The notes: generated by a model from the letters alone, not told the origin. Shown: positions 1 to 8,496, numbered from the stretch's first letter. The stretch: DNA of 64,000 nt from Flavobacteriales bacterium (GCA_016710685.1 JADJVC010000014.1:124001-188000), one strand, 5' to 3'. Made by a program: numbers and translations.

Positions 1-408
1 CTGCAAGTCAGGGATAGTGCGCTCATCACCGTAAGGGAGGAACTGACTTTGCTTCGTACTTATTTCGCCTTGGAACAACGCCGCTTTGGCGAGGCCATCC
101 AGTTGGAGGTACAAGTTCCAGAGGAGGCCTTACAGCGCCAGATCGTGCCCTTGACGCTCCAATTGGTCGTGGAGAACGCGATCAAGCACAACAGAGCATC
201 GCTGGAGGAACCGTTGATGATCCAAATCCTGACAATGGACGATTACTTGATTATCTCGAATCCGGTCCGCGAACGCCTGTCACCACCGCATTCCACGGGT
301 TTTGGCCTTTCGAGCATCCAGAAAAGGTACGCTGCTTTGATCAAGAAGCAAGTGGAGATCGGATCGTCCAATGGCGTGTTCACGGTGAAGATACCTTTGC
401 TCACCTGA
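1..408 (+). CDS. LytS-type sensor histidine kinase, C-terminal end (partial)
   Basis: This is the 3' end of a gene that begins before the window; the frame is open from base 1. The first residues (ITVREELTLLRTYFALEQ) match the segment just after the phospho-accepting histidine in LytS/YehU-type kinases (HisKA_LytS family). They are followed by an HATPase domain with an N-box (ENAIKHN) and a short G-box (GFGLSSIQ). The kinase would phosphorylate the LytTR regulator whose ATG lies two bases after its stop codon. The sensor and membrane part are outside the window, so the stimulus cannot be guessed. Confidence 0.88.
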   Translation: MQVRDSALITVREELTLLRTYFALEQRRFGEAIQLEVQVPEEALQRQIVPLTLQLVVENAIKHNRASLEEPLMIQILTMDDYLIISNPVRERLSPPHSTGFGLSSIQKRYAALIKKQVEIGSSNGVFTVKIPLLT

Positions 409-410
409 AC

Positions 411-1166
411 ATGAAGGTGCTGATCGTGGAGGATGAGCCGGCTGCGGTGAAGCGCATGCGCAAGCTCTTGCAGGAGGTCGATCCCGCGATCGAAGTAGTG
501 GCGGACGTCCCAACGGTTGCTGGCACGGTGCGCTGGTTCAACGACAATCCGGCACCGGACCTCGCCTTTTTTGATGTTCGGCTCGCAGATGGTGATAGTT
601 TCGAAGTGTTCAAGAAAGTGGAGGTGGGGTGTTCGGTGATCTTCCTCACAGCCTACAGCGAATACGCGCTCAAAGCCTTCCGGGTGAATGCGCTCGATTA
701 CCTGATGAAACCTGTCGTTCGGGAAGAGCTGTCAGCGGCCATAGCGAAATTCAATGAAATGCATGCCGTCCGTGAGCTGGGGCGGTTGGCCAACGATGCT
801 CATGATCCGGACGCAGTTCCGGATACCCCTGTAAAACGTTTTTTGATCCGCTATGGAGATAAGTTCCGCGTGGTCGAGCCCAAAGACATCGCCTACATCC
901 ATTCCCGGCAGAAGAACACTTTTCTTCGCACGACCGAAGGCCGCGACCTGCCGCTGGACGACAGCCTGGACCGGCTGGAGAAGCAGCTGGACAAGGCGAA
1001 ATTCTTCCGCCTCAACCGGCAGCTCATTGTCAATTTCGAATGCATCAAGGAGATCTTGGCCTATAGCAAAAGCCGGGTGAAAGTGTTGATGGATCCCCCG
1101 TATGATGATGACGCGGTGGTGAGCAGCGAGCGGTCAGCGGAGTTCAAGCGCTGGCTTTCGGGCTAA
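411..1166 (+). CDS. LytTR-family response regulator
   Basis: A 251-residue regulator with an N-terminal receiver domain (residues about 1-120) and a C-terminal LytTR DNA-binding domain (about 145-248). In the receiver the acidic cluster is EDE at residues 7-9, the phospho-acceptor is probably Asp55 (FFDVRLADGD), the conserved Thr lies in FLTAYSEY and the Lys in YLMKPV. The LytTR part has the typical FLIRYGDKFRVV start and the FFRLNRQLIVN strand. It is co-transcribed with the upstream kinase with two bases between them. LytTR regulators usually bind imperfect direct repeats; no target site is identifiable here. Confidence 0.93.
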   Translation: MKVLIVEDEPAAVKRMRKLLQEVDPAIEVVADVPTVAGTVRWFNDNPAPDLAFFDVRLADGDSFEVFKKVEVGCSVIFLTAYSEYALKAFRVNALDYLMKPVVREELSAAIAKFNEMHAVRELGRLANDAHDPDAVPDTPVKRFLIRYGDKFRVVEPKDIAYIHSRQKNTFLRTTEGRDLPLDDSLDRLEKQLDKAKFFRLNRQLIVNFECIKEILAYSKSRVKVLMDPPYDDDAVVSSERSAEFKRWLSG

Positions 1167-1243
1167 TTTCCCGTTCCATCGGTCATTCCTCCCGCTTCAT
1201 CCATTGCGTTTTCCATTGTGGAATGGTTGTTGTCCATTTACTT

Positions 1244-1261
1244 CCGGAACAAAGGTTCCGG
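1244..1261. other. Perfect 7-bp hairpin upstream of a small open frame
   Basis: CCGGAAC-AAAG-GTTCCGG forms a perfect seven-base-pair stem with a four-base loop. It lies about 80 bases after the regulator stop codon and three bases before the ATG of a small possible gene. It has no U-tract in either direction, so it is a poor intrinsic terminator. It could end the kinase/regulator transcript or mask the next start codon. Confidence 0.4.
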
Positions 1262-1264
1262 ATC

Positions 1265-1489
1265 ATGCGCCGCAAACAAACCACCAGCCTGAACAAGTCC
1301 CTGCTCGACGCGATCGATCGTAGGGATCTGGAATGGCTCTTGTTTTCCGATCCCGCAACGCTCCTCGGTAACATCATGCAATTGAACGGACTACCTCGCT
1401 ACCATAACCGCTTGGACGCGATCCAATTGGTGGTGCGTATCAGGGAACTCCGGTCACTTGAAAAATGTGTGCTCACCACATTCCCATGA
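1265..1489 (+). CDS. Small hypothetical protein, uncertain
   Basis: A 74-residue frame starting MRRKQTTSLNKSLLDAIDRR. The composition is plausible for a small soluble helical protein, with no signal peptide or known motif. An in-frame ATG at 1223 would add 14 residues. It sits between the LytTR regulator and the haem-lipoprotein cluster on the same strand, directly after a strong hairpin. I do not recognise it. The support is only an open frame in a gap that would otherwise be about 430 bases, so it may be spurious. Confidence 0.3.
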   Translation: MRRKQTTSLNKSLLDAIDRRDLEWLLFSDPATLLGNIMQLNGLPRYHNRLDAIQLVVRIRELRSLEKCVLTTFP

Positions 1490-1599
1490 ACGATTCCCGG
1501 TTCATCCCTTCATATGCCCGATTCATCGCAATTGAACGGGTAAACGTGAACCGAATAAGCCATCTTCGTGCCGAGAAGGGAAAGAATACTACGCAAGAG

Positions 1600-2348
1600 A
1601 TGAACGACACCAAGAATTCCCGTCGCCGTGGTCTGGATCCGAAACACTTCGGGTTTTTCCTGACCTTGGCAATGATCATGTTCTTTTCCCCTTCATGTAA
1701 ACATGAACCCCTAGTAGTGCCGGATGATCTAGCGGGGAATGGCGGCGGTGGGGGCGGCGGGACCGATCCAGTAAATCCCTGCGATTCGAACACAGTCTAT
1801 TTTGAGCAGCAGATCTTGCCTTTGTTGATCTCCAATTGTGCAGTTCCTGGATGCCATAATGTGGCAACGGACGACAATGATGAGATCCAGATCACCAGCT
1901 ACGCCTCGCTCATGCAGAGCGGCATCGTACAGGACGGGGATCTTTGGAGGCCATTAATGACGATGATCCGGACGACATCATGCCTCGCCCACCACAAGCC
2001 CCGTTGTCACCCGACCAGATCGCGCTTATCGGTCAGTGGATCCAGCAGGGTGCACAGAACAACTCTTGCTTAAGTGCCTGTGATACGAGCAACGTTACTT
2101 ATTCCGCGACGATCGCACCCCTGGTGCAATCCCGTTGTATCGGATGCCATAGTGGTGGAACGCCCCAAGGAGGGTTGAATTTTACAAGTTGGCAAGTGCT
2201 GAATACGGTGGCCATGGATGGCCGTTTGGCCGGTGCGGTCCAACATCAAAGCCCATTCGCATCCATGCCGCCTACTGGTCCGATGCTGCCCCAATGCCAG
2301 ATCGACCAATTTCTGATCTGGATCAATGAGGGAGCCCCACAGAATTGA
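1600..2348 (+). pseudogene. Di-haem c-type cytochrome lipoprotein, frameshifted
   Basis: The first frame starts at ATG 1600 with a lipoprotein signal (hydrophobic stretch then SPSC-K), a glycine-rich linker, and ILPLLISNC with the haem motif CAVPGCH. The second frame carries MPRPPQAPLSPDQIALIG, then a canonical CIGCH motif and SMPPTGPMLPQCQ. Joined, they make a regular two-half protein, each half having a haem site, a Met-Pro ligand-like segment and an ending like QWIQQGAQN or IWINEGAPQN. One T is missing from the run at 1943-1945; adding it gives 250 codons. The first haem motif is the unusual CX4CH type. It would be a surface or periplasmic electron carrier. The break may be an assembly error. 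Confidence 0.8.
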
Positions 2349-2728
2349 TGAATGCCCGTTTCAAGCATATAGCGTTCTTCCTTGGTGTTTTCACTTTGAC
2401 CGTGCTCCAGACGGGGTGCTACTACGATGTGGAATCCGACCTCTACCCGATGAATTTCTGTGACACCCTGTCCGTGAGCTATTCGAACACGGTGCTTCCG
2501 ATCATGCAGGCGAGCTGCTCCGTGCCCGGGTGCCACGCCCCAGGTGGTTCCGGAACTGGCGATTTCACTACTTATTCCGGTCTTAAGGGACAAGTGGACA
2601 ACGAGAAGCTGATTCCTGCCATAACCCAAAGCGGTGCAGCTGCCTTTATGCCTCCCAGCGGTAAACTTTCTGAATGCGAGATTCAGAAAATCACGATTTG
2701 GGTAAATGCCGGTGCACCGCAAAATTGA
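2348..2728 (+). CDS. Mono-haem CX4CH cytochrome-like lipoprotein
   Basis: A 126-residue lipoprotein (signal then LQTGC-YY) resembling half of the preceding di-haem protein. It has VLPIMQASC leading into CSVPGCH (CX4CH), a FMPPSGKLSECEI segment with a probable Met ligand, and the ending ITIWVNAGAPQN shared with its neighbour. Its ATG overlaps the previous TGA by one base, so translation is probably coupled and the pair forms one operon. An in-frame TTG directly before the ATG is an alternative start. CX4CH haem sites are known from a few multihaem cytochromes; whether haem is attached here is inferred. Confidence 0.8.
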   Translation: MNARFKHIAFFLGVFTLTVLQTGCYYDVESDLYPMNFCDTLSVSYSNTVLPIMQASCSVPGCHAPGGSGTGDFTTYSGLKGQVDNEKLIPAITQSGAAAFMPPSGKLSECEIQKITIWVNAGAPQN

Positions 2729-2733
2729 ACAAC

Positions 2734-3147
2734 ATGTCCAAACGAACCATTTTGATCCTGTTCCTGTTCGTCGCCGCAGTGGCCGCTTATTTCGGTATCC
2801 GTGCTTATTCCGCCAAAGTGCCACAGGCAGCGGACGTAACAGCTGAGACGACCGTAGGGGCTGAAAGCCTATTTAACGACTTTGCAACCGATGAAACCAA
2901 GGCCGGTGTTCGGTATAACGATAAGGTGATCGAAGTAGTAGGTGCTGTGAAGGACGTAAGTGTTTCGGCGGACGGCCGTATGAGCGTCCACTTGGAATCC
3001 GGCGACCCCATGGGCGGCGTGGTATGCGATTTTAGCGAAAAGGCCGCCCCTCCCGCAATTGGAGATACAGTGGCGATCAAAGGCTTTTGCGCCGGATACA
3101 ACTTCGATGTTTTGATCCAACGTTGTGCGTTTTCATTGGCACATTGA
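2734..3147 (+). CDS. Membrane-anchored OB-fold protein (tRNA_anti-like family)
   Basis: A 137-residue protein with an N-terminal membrane segment (residues about 5-22) and a C-terminal OB-fold of the tRNA_anti-like family (PF12869 type). Recognisable parts are LFNDFATDETKAGVRYNDKVIEVVG followed by strands ending in GGVVCDFS and GDTVAIKGFCAGYNFDVLI. Despite the family name there is no sign it handles RNA, since the domain is anchored outside the cytoplasm. The start at ATG 2734 is five bases after the preceding stop. It sits between cytochrome-like lipoproteins and YceI, an arrangement that suggests an exported redox or lipid-binding complex. Confidence 0.78.
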   Translation: MSKRTILILFLFVAAVAAYFGIRAYSAKVPQAADVTAETTVGAESLFNDFATDETKAGVRYNDKVIEVVGAVKDVSVSADGRMSVHLESGDPMGGVVCDFSEKAAPPAIGDTVAIKGFCAGYNFDVLIQRCAFSLAH

Positions 3148-3176
3148 TTGTCCCCAACCCTCTAAAACAACCACAG

Positions 3177-3734
3177 ATGAACCAAGTACAAGCCCTTTTC
3201 TGCGCTTCTTTGGCGCTCTTGCCGTTACTCTCCAACGCCCAGGATAAATATGGATCCCGTGATGGAGAGATCACCTTTTTTTCACAAGCACCCTTGGAAG
3301 ACATCACGGCCGTGAATCGGAAGGCCGCGAGCGTATTCATCCCTGCTTCTGGTGCCTTGGAGTTTTCAACGCTGATCAAAGCCTTTGAATTCGAGAAGGC
3401 CCTGATGCAGGAGCATTTCAATGAAAACTACATGGAAAGCGGCACCTTCCCCAAGGCAACCTTTAAAGGTCGATTGGTCGCGGAGGAAGGAGATGACCTG
3501 ACCAAATCGGGAACCCATTCCGTCGGGGTTGAGGGCGTCCTAACCATTCACGGCGTGGAAAAACCATTAAGCACGACAGGTACTCTTGAGGTTACCAGCG
3601 ACGGTAAGATCAAAGCCACCAGTAAATTCAGCGTGAGTCCGGAAGACCACGGCATTTCCATTCCCGGGGTGGTACGGGAAAAAATCGCGAAAGAGATCTC
3701 CATTTCGGTGAACATTTCCTACGCGAAGCTCTAA
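3177..3734 (+). CDS. YceI-family periplasmic protein
   Basis: A 185-residue protein with a cleavable signal peptide (ending LSNAQ) and a YceI lipocalin-like domain over the rest. Family landmarks are the LMQEHFNENYMESGTFPKAT segment, the strand GVLTIHGVEKPLSTTGTL and the C-terminal EISISVNISY. YceI proteins bind isoprenoid or polyprenyl lipids in a beta-barrel. The ATG at 3177 lies 29 bases after the OB-fold gene stop, within the same run of genes. Confidence 0.9.
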   Translation: MNQVQALFCASLALLPLLSNAQDKYGSRDGEITFFSQAPLEDITAVNRKAASVFIPASGALEFSTLIKAFEFEKALMQEHFNENYMESGTFPKATFKGRLVAEEGDDLTKSGTHSVGVEGVLTIHGVEKPLSTTGTLEVTSDGKIKATSKFSVSPEDHGISIPGVVREKIAKEISISVNISYAKL

Positions 3735-3750
3735 GGTAAGCGACCTGGCG

Positions 3751-4683
3751 ATGACCATACGTGCATTCACGGCAGCCCTATTTCTTCTTGCAGTACCCGT
3801 AATGGCCCAAGATGACCTACTGGATCTGCTCGGAACGGACAGCTTGACAAAGAGCTACAGTACCGCGAGTTTCAAGAGCACCCGAGTGATCAATGGGCAT
3901 AGCATCGAGAATGTGGCGCACGGTGTGCTGGATTTCCGCATCAGCCACCGGATGGGATTCGTAAATGAAGGGGTAAGCAATTTCTTCGGGCTGGATCAAG
4001 CCACAATACGCTTGGGCCTGGACTACGGGATTACGGACCGGATCATGGTGGGCATTGGCCGCAGTAGCTACCAAAAAACATTGGACGGCTTGGTAAAGTA
4101 CAAACTATTGAAGCAGTGCGATGCCGGTTGTTCCATGCCCGTAACACTGGTACTTGTGGCAACTACCGCCATGACCACGTTGTCGGCAGAGCAGGTGCCT
4201 TGGTATGGCGAAGGCAGGCAGGATTACCTGACACACCGGCTATCCTACAATTTCCAAGCTGTATTGGGCCGGAAATTCTCAGATGACTTCAGCTTTCAAT
4301 TGTCACCCGGATTGGTACACCGAAACCTGGTGGCCACGGAAGCGGAGCGCAACGACTTGCTGAACGTTGGCTTCGGCGGTCGCGCCAAGGTGAGCAAACG
4401 CGTCGCGATCACCGGAGAGTATTTCTACGTCCTGCCCGACCAAGGCCCGCGTGATCCTTTCCACAATTCACTGGCCTTAGGTGTGGACATTGAGACCGGC
4501 GGACACGTGTTCCAGCTTCAGTTCACCAACAGCACCGGCATGTTCGAGCGGGCATTCATCACCGAGACCACAGGGGACTTCTTCAACGGTGATATCCACT
4601 TCGGGTTCAATATCTCCCGGGTATTCACCATCTACGACCCGAAAGCCAAGGCCCGTCGGAAAGCGGCGGAACAGGTGAAATAA
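3751..4683 (+). CDS. DUF5777-family outer-membrane beta-barrel-like protein
   Basis: A 310-residue exported protein (signal ending VMAQ) matching the Bacteroidota DUF5777 family. It begins with a DDLLDLLGTDS segment and an LDFRISHRMG strand, has the motif LGLDYGITDRIMVGIGRS, and is built from alternating beta-strands as expected of an outer-membrane barrel. It starts 16 bases after the YceI stop and is probably the last gene of the haem/YceI operon. The family has no established function; its position suggests an outer-membrane partner of the cytochrome-like lipoproteins. Confidence 0.82.
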   Translation: MTIRAFTAALFLLAVPVMAQDDLLDLLGTDSLTKSYSTASFKSTRVINGHSIENVAHGVLDFRISHRMGFVNEGVSNFFGLDQATIRLGLDYGITDRIMVGIGRSSYQKTLDGLVKYKLLKQCDAGCSMPVTLVLVATTAMTTLSAEQVPWYGEGRQDYLTHRLSYNFQAVLGRKFSDDFSFQLSPGLVHRNLVATEAERNDLLNVGFGGRAKVSKRVAITGEYFYVLPDQGPRDPFHNSLALGVDIETGGHVFQLQFTNSTGMFERAFITETTGDFFNGDIHFGFNISRVFTIYDPKAKARRKAAEQVK

Positions 4684-4691
4684 TTTGACTT

Positions 4692-4706
4692 CGGGCACTT
4701 CGCCCG
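4692..4706. terminator. Short hairpin between convergent genes
   Basis: CGGGC-ACTTC-GCCCG, a five-base-pair GC-rich stem nine bases after the DUF5777 stop and about 20 bases past the stop of the convergent small membrane gene. There is no clear U-tract on either side. It may act as a weak bidirectional terminator. Confidence 0.35.
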
Positions 4707-4727
4707 TTCACGGCAAACCGCCCACGC

Positions 4728-4934
4728 TCAATGTCCGTGGCCGTGCTTGGCCTTAGTCGCCGCATTGGCTCCGTCAACCAGAATGTAACCGGTGAACAGA
4801 AGCACCAACATCACGATGAAGCTGATGAGGCCGGTGACATTGGCAATATCCTCCGTGCTGAGCAAGGCCGATTGGAAGGGTACGATGAAGGCAACCAGCC
4901 AGCAGAGGTAACCTATGATCAATTTCGTGTTCAT
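4728..4934 (-). CDS. Small two-helix membrane protein with His-rich tail
   Basis: A 68-residue protein with two hydrophobic helices (IIGYLCWLVAFIVPFQSALL and TGLISFIVMLVLLFTGYILV) and a soluble tail ending KAKHGHGH. Codon use resembles the neighbours and it lies 71 bases downstream of citrate synthase on the same strand, so it may be read from the same transcript. No family is recognised. The alternating His-Gly end could bind a metal, but that is speculation. Confidence 0.68.
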   Translation of the reverse strand: MNTKLIIGYLCWLVAFIVPFQSALLSTEDIANVTGLISFIVMLVLLFTGYILVDGANAATKAKHGHGH

Positions 4935-5005
4935 GATTGGGAAGAATCGGGCTGCAAAGTAATAATCACCGGGTTTTCCGCAAGTATTCGTCTCCGGATG
5001 GCCTG

Positions 5006-6295
5006 TTACTTGCGTTCCGCCATCGGCACGTAGTTGCGCACAGTGGCACCGGTGTAGATCTGGCGTGGCCGGCTAATGGGCTCTTTGTTGGCCATCATTT
5101 CCTTCCATTGCGCGATCCAGCCAGGTAAACGTCCCAAGGCGAACATCACCGTGAACATCCGTGTAGGAATGCCGATGGCGCGGTAAATGATGCCGCTGTA
5201 GAAATCCACGTTCGGATACAATTTCCGCTCAATGAAGAACTCATCTTTCAACGCGATCTCTTCCAATTGCCGCGCAATGTCCAGCACGGGGTCTTTTACG
5301 CCCAATTTGGCCAACAGCGCGTCGCAGCTTTTCTTGATGATCGTGGCGCGCGGGTCGAAATTCTTATAAACCCGGTGCCCGAAGCCGAACAGGCGGAAGG
5401 GGTCATTGCGGTCCTTGGCCTTGTTCACCCACTTTTGGATGTCTCCGCCGTCGTTGCGGATCGTCTCCAGCATTTCGATCACCTCTTGGTTGGCACCGCC
5501 GTGCCGCGGACCCCACAAGGCCGCGATACCGGCGGATACCGAGCTGTACAGGTTGGCATGCGAGCTACCCACCATGCGCACCGTGCTGGCGCTGCAGTTC
5601 TGCTCGTGGTCTGCGTGCAGGATCAGCAGCTTGTTCAGTGCATCCACTACCACGGGGTCCGGGGTGTAATCCTCCGTAGGCAGTCCGTACATCATGTGGA
5701 GGAAGTTCTCCACATAGCCCAGCTTGTTGTCCGGGTACATGTAAGGGTGGCCCAAGTTGTTTTTGTAGCTGATGGCAGCCAGTGTGGGCATTTTGGCGAT
5801 GAGGCGGAAAATCGTGCGCTCCACGTCCTTGCTGGGACGGTTGGGCGACTGGCTCTTTGGGTAGAAGGTGCTCAGCGAGTTGATCATCGCCGAGAGGATG
5901 CCCATGGGGTGCGCGTTGCTGGGGAAGAACTGGAAGAAGTGCTTCATGTCCTCATGCACCAACGAGTGGTAACGGATGTTGCCTTCGAAGGTGTTCAGTT
6001 CCTTGGCATTCGGCAGCTCGCCGTTCAGCAACAAGTAGGATACTTCCAAAAAGCTACCTTTTTCCGCCAGTTGCTCAATGGGATAACCCCGGTAACGCAG
6101 AATGCCCGTTTCACCATCCAAAAAGGTGATGGCACTCGTGGTGGCACCGGTGTTCTTATATCCGAAATCCAAGGTGATATGCCCGGTTTCAGACCGCAGG
6201 TTGCTGATGTCGATGGCCTTTTCGCCTTCGCTGCCCACCATAATGGGGAATTCGTAGGTCTTGCCTTCCAAAATGATCTTCGCGGTCTCGCTCAT
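5006..6295 (-). CDS. gltA: Citrate synthase
   Basis: A 429-residue type II citrate synthase, the usual length for the hexameric bacterial enzyme, which condenses oxaloacetate and acetyl-CoA at the entry to the TCA cycle. The N-terminal strand domain is present (SETAKIILEGKTYEFPI). The catalytic residues are visible: His in MVGSSHANLYSS, His in FGFGHRVYKNFDPRA and Asp in NVDFYSGIIY. The substrate-binding segment GPRHGGANQ and the C-terminal RPRQIYTG are also present. It is flanked by short intergenic regions and is likely monocistronic or read with the small membrane gene downstream. Confidence 0.97.
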   Translation of the reverse strand: MSETAKIILEGKTYEFPIMVGSEGEKAIDISNLRSETGHITLDFGYKNTGATTSAITFLDGETGILRYRGYPIEQLAEKGSFLEVSYLLLNGELPNAKELNTFEGNIRYHSLVHEDMKHFFQFFPSNAHPMGILSAMINSLSTFYPKSQSPNRPSKDVERTIFRLIAKMPTLAAISYKNNLGHPYMYPDNKLGYVENFLHMMYGLPTEDYTPDPVVVDALNKLLILHADHEQNCSASTVRMVGSSHANLYSSVSAGIAALWGPRHGGANQEVIEMLETIRNDGGDIQKWVNKAKDRNDPFRLFGFGHRVYKNFDPRATIIKKSCDALLAKLGVKDPVLDIARQLEEIALKDEFFIERKLYPNVDFYSGIIYRAIGIPTRMFTVMFALGRLPGWIAQWKEMMANKEPISRPRQIYTGATVRNYVPMAERK

Positions 6296-6430
6296 GGTGT
6301 TCGATGGATATTGACTTGCTTTTTCTTATGGTCGCGAATTTAACGTACACCGCGGCAGCTTGTTCCATTGTTGGTGGATTTTATATTTCCGGAGGGAATA
6401 TGGACCGTGCCAGGGCCTGGGGAGTAACCC

Positions 6431-6466
6431 GTAAAAGCAACGAGGCCGCCCTTTCGGACGGCCTCG
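6431..6466 (-). terminator. Intrinsic terminator of the DUF1573 gene
   Basis: An eight-base-pair stem (CGAGGCCG at 6441-6448 with CGGCCTCG at 6459-6466) lies about 20 bases past the stop codon at 6487. On the minus strand it is followed by TTGCTTTTAC, a T-rich tract as expected of a rho-independent terminator. Confidence 0.75.
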
Positions 6467-6486
6467 CACTGATGATCAGTATTCGC

Positions 6487-6945
6487 TTAGTTGCTGGTAG
6501 GTGCCATCGTGTTCTCCTTCACCGGGCTGGTGGGAGCGGGCGTGGCAACAGCAGTGATCTCACCTTTGATGCGTACGATCTTCTCCGGGGCGTTCATCGC
6601 GTTGCTACTGATGGTCACCGATTTGTTGATCGGTCCTACGCGGTTGCTGTCGTACTTCACCGTGATGATTGACGAAGTACCGGGTGCGATAGGAGCAGTG
6701 TCACACTTAGGCACTGTGCAGCCGCAGCTGCCTTTGCAGTTGCTGATGATCAACGGCTGGTCGCCGGTGTTGGTCACCTTGAACTCGCAGGTGCCGTTGG
6801 CGCCTTGGTCGATGGTGCCGTAGTCATGCACTTCTTTATCCAAGGTGATCATGGGGCCACTGCCGCCAACGGCCTTGGTGTTGTCTTGAGCGAAAGCGCC
6901 AAGTACGAGGGCACTGAGGCCGAGGGTTGCGATGAACTTCTTCAT
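6487..6945 (-). CDS. Exported DUF1573 protein
   Basis: A 152-residue protein with a signal peptide (ending GAFAQ) and a single DUF1573 domain, an Ig-like ASH/MSP-type fold common in Bacteroidota. Hallmarks are HDYGTIDQGANGTCEFKVTN, the paired-cysteine segment SNCKGSCGCTVPKC, and PIAPGTSSIITVKYD. The tail after residue 130 is Pro/Thr-rich. The start was set at the ATG before KKFIATLG (6945) because it gives a proper signal peptide; an upstream in-frame extension of 40 residues lacks one. It has its own terminator and reads divergently from the MATE gene. The molecular role of the family is unknown. Confidence 0.88.
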   Translation of the reverse strand: MKKFIATLGLSALVLGAFAQDNTKAVGGSGPMITLDKEVHDYGTIDQGANGTCEFKVTNTGDQPLIISNCKGSCGCTVPKCDTAPIAPGTSSIITVKYDSNRVGPINKSVTISSNAMNAPEKIVRIKGEITAVATPAPTSPVKENTMAPTSN

Positions 6946-7048
6946 GTTCCGTTGTTTGGGTGTTTTCTTGTTTGAACGATGCAAAGGTTGGGTGAGGTTG
7001 CAGGCTGGGAGGGACTTTAACCAAACATTAACAGCGTCCTTCCTGTGT

Positions 7049-7080
7049 TTGCATTCTTCAATCATTGCTGTTGCAACTTT
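7049..7080 (+). promoter_or_regulatory. Candidate Bacteroidota promoter for the MATE gene
   Basis: TTTG at 7049-7052 and CAACTTTG at 7073-7080 are separated by 20 bases, close to the Bacteroidota sigma-A pattern TTTG / TAnnTTTG. The expected transcript start would be only a few bases before the ATG at 7090, giving a very short leader. The match is partial (CA instead of TA). Confidence 0.33.
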
Positions 7081-7089
7081 GGTGCCATT

Positions 7090-8478
7090 ATGAACGATGC
7101 AGGGGTTTGGGCAGTAGTGAAGGAGTCCATGCGCGGCGGCGACCGCGACTTTACCGGCATGGGCATGCGCCGGGCCGTGGTGCTGCTCAGTATCCCCATG
7201 GTGCTGGAAATGGCCATGGAATCGCTTTTTGCATTGGTGGACGTGTTCTTTGTGAGCCGTTTAGGCGTGGCCGCCGTGGCCGTGGTGGGTCTTACCGAAG
7301 GCGTGATGGCGCTGGTGTACAGCATGGCCTGGGGCTTGGGTGCGGGCATTACCGCCGTTGTAGCCCGCCGCACAGGTGAGAAGGACCGCGAAGGCGCGGA
7401 TATCGCAGCTGTGCAGGGCATCCTGATTGCGCTTTCCCTCGGACTCCTCCTGGCCGTGCCCGGCCTGTTCTTCGCCGTAGACGTGTTGCGGGTCATGGGT
7501 GCCTCGCCGGAGGTGCTTGAACTGGGCACGCCCTTCATGCGCATTATGCTGGGCAGCAACGTGGTGATCTTGCTGATCTTCGGCATTAATGCCATTTTTC
7601 GCGGAGCGGGTAACGCGGCCTTGGCCATGCGTTCCTTGTGGATCGGCAACATCATCAACATGCTGTTGGACCCGCTCCTGATCTTCGGCTGGTGGCTATT
7701 TCCGGAAATGGGCGTTACCGGTGCCGCGGTCGCCACCGTGATCGGCCGCGGCAGCGCGGTGGTCTACCAATGCTGGCACCTGTTCGATGGCCGAAGCCGC
7801 GTAAAGATCGCCGCAAGGCATATCACCTTCGCTTGGGGGGCGCTGTGGAACATCATCCGCGTTTCAGCAGCCGCCACCGCACAGTTCTTGATCGCCTCGG
7901 CCAGTTGGGTGTTCTTGGTGCGCATCGTGGCTGGTTTTGGTGACGATGCCGTGGCAGGCTATACCATCGCGGTACGTATCATCATCTTCGGCCTGCTGCC
8001 CGCGTGGGGCGTGGCCAATGCGGCATCCACCCTGGTGGGCCAGAACCTCGGTGCCAAACAACCCGACCGTGCCGAAAAAAGCGCCTGGCTCTGCGGACAC
8101 TACAACATGGCCTATATGTCGCTGATGGCCATCTTGTTCATCGCATTTGCACCGTGGGCTGTCGGGCTGTTCTCCCCGGGGCCGGAGGCCTTGCGCATCG
8201 GTGTGCAGGCTTTGCGCGTGGTGAGCCTCGGCTATTTCTTCTATGCCTATGGCATGGTGCTTTCCCAATCCTTCAACGGTGCGGGCGATGCCATGACGCC
8301 CGTTTGGCTGAACATCTTTTGCTTCTGGTTAGTGGAGATCCCGCTCGCGTGGAACCTCGCACGATGGCTGAACGGCCCGGAAGGCGTTTTCATCGCCATT
8401 GCTGTAAGCGAAAGCCTGTTGGCCGTGCTGTGTGCGTACTTCTTTCGAAGGGGAAGGTGGAAGCTCGCGCAGGTCTGA
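7090..8478 (+). CDS. MATE-family multidrug/Na+ exporter
   Basis: A 462-residue integral membrane protein with about 12 hydrophobic helices in two related halves, typical of MATE cation-driven exporters. Landmarks are IPMVLEMAMESLFALVDVFF in helix 1, AWGLGAGITAVVARRTGEKD after helix 2, GNIINMLLDPLLIFG in the middle, the second-half equivalent VANAASTLVGQNLGAKQPDR, and SLGYFFYAYGMVLSQSFNGAGD. It would export organic cations or drugs using a Na+ or H+ gradient; the substrate cannot be told. The start at ATG 7090 avoids an N-terminal extension from 7045. It is divergent from DUF1573 and convergent with the deiodinase-like gene. Confidence 0.93.
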   Translation: MNDAGVWAVVKESMRGGDRDFTGMGMRRAVVLLSIPMVLEMAMESLFALVDVFFVSRLGVAAVAVVGLTEGVMALVYSMAWGLGAGITAVVARRTGEKDREGADIAAVQGILIALSLGLLLAVPGLFFAVDVLRVMGASPEVLELGTPFMRIMLGSNVVILLIFGINAIFRGAGNAALAMRSLWIGNIINMLLDPLLIFGWWLFPEMGVTGAAVATVIGRGSAVVYQCWHLFDGRSRVKIAARHITFAWGALWNIIRVSAAATAQFLIASASWVFLVRIVAGFGDDAVAGYTIAVRIIIFGLLPAWGVANAASTLVGQNLGAKQPDRAEKSAWLCGHYNMAYMSLMAILFIAFAPWAVGLFSPGPEALRIGVQALRVVSLGYFFYAYGMVLSQSFNGAGDAMTPVWLNIFCFWLVEIPLAWNLARWLNGPEGVFIAIAVSESLLAVLCAYFFRRGRWKLAQV

Positions 8479-8496
8479 GGAAGAGGTGGGGCGTTC

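Noticed and set aside
5267..6343. Plus-strand open frame of 358 codons opposite citrate synthase
   Set aside because: Fully antisense to gltA, with biased His/Val/Arg composition and no recognisable motif.
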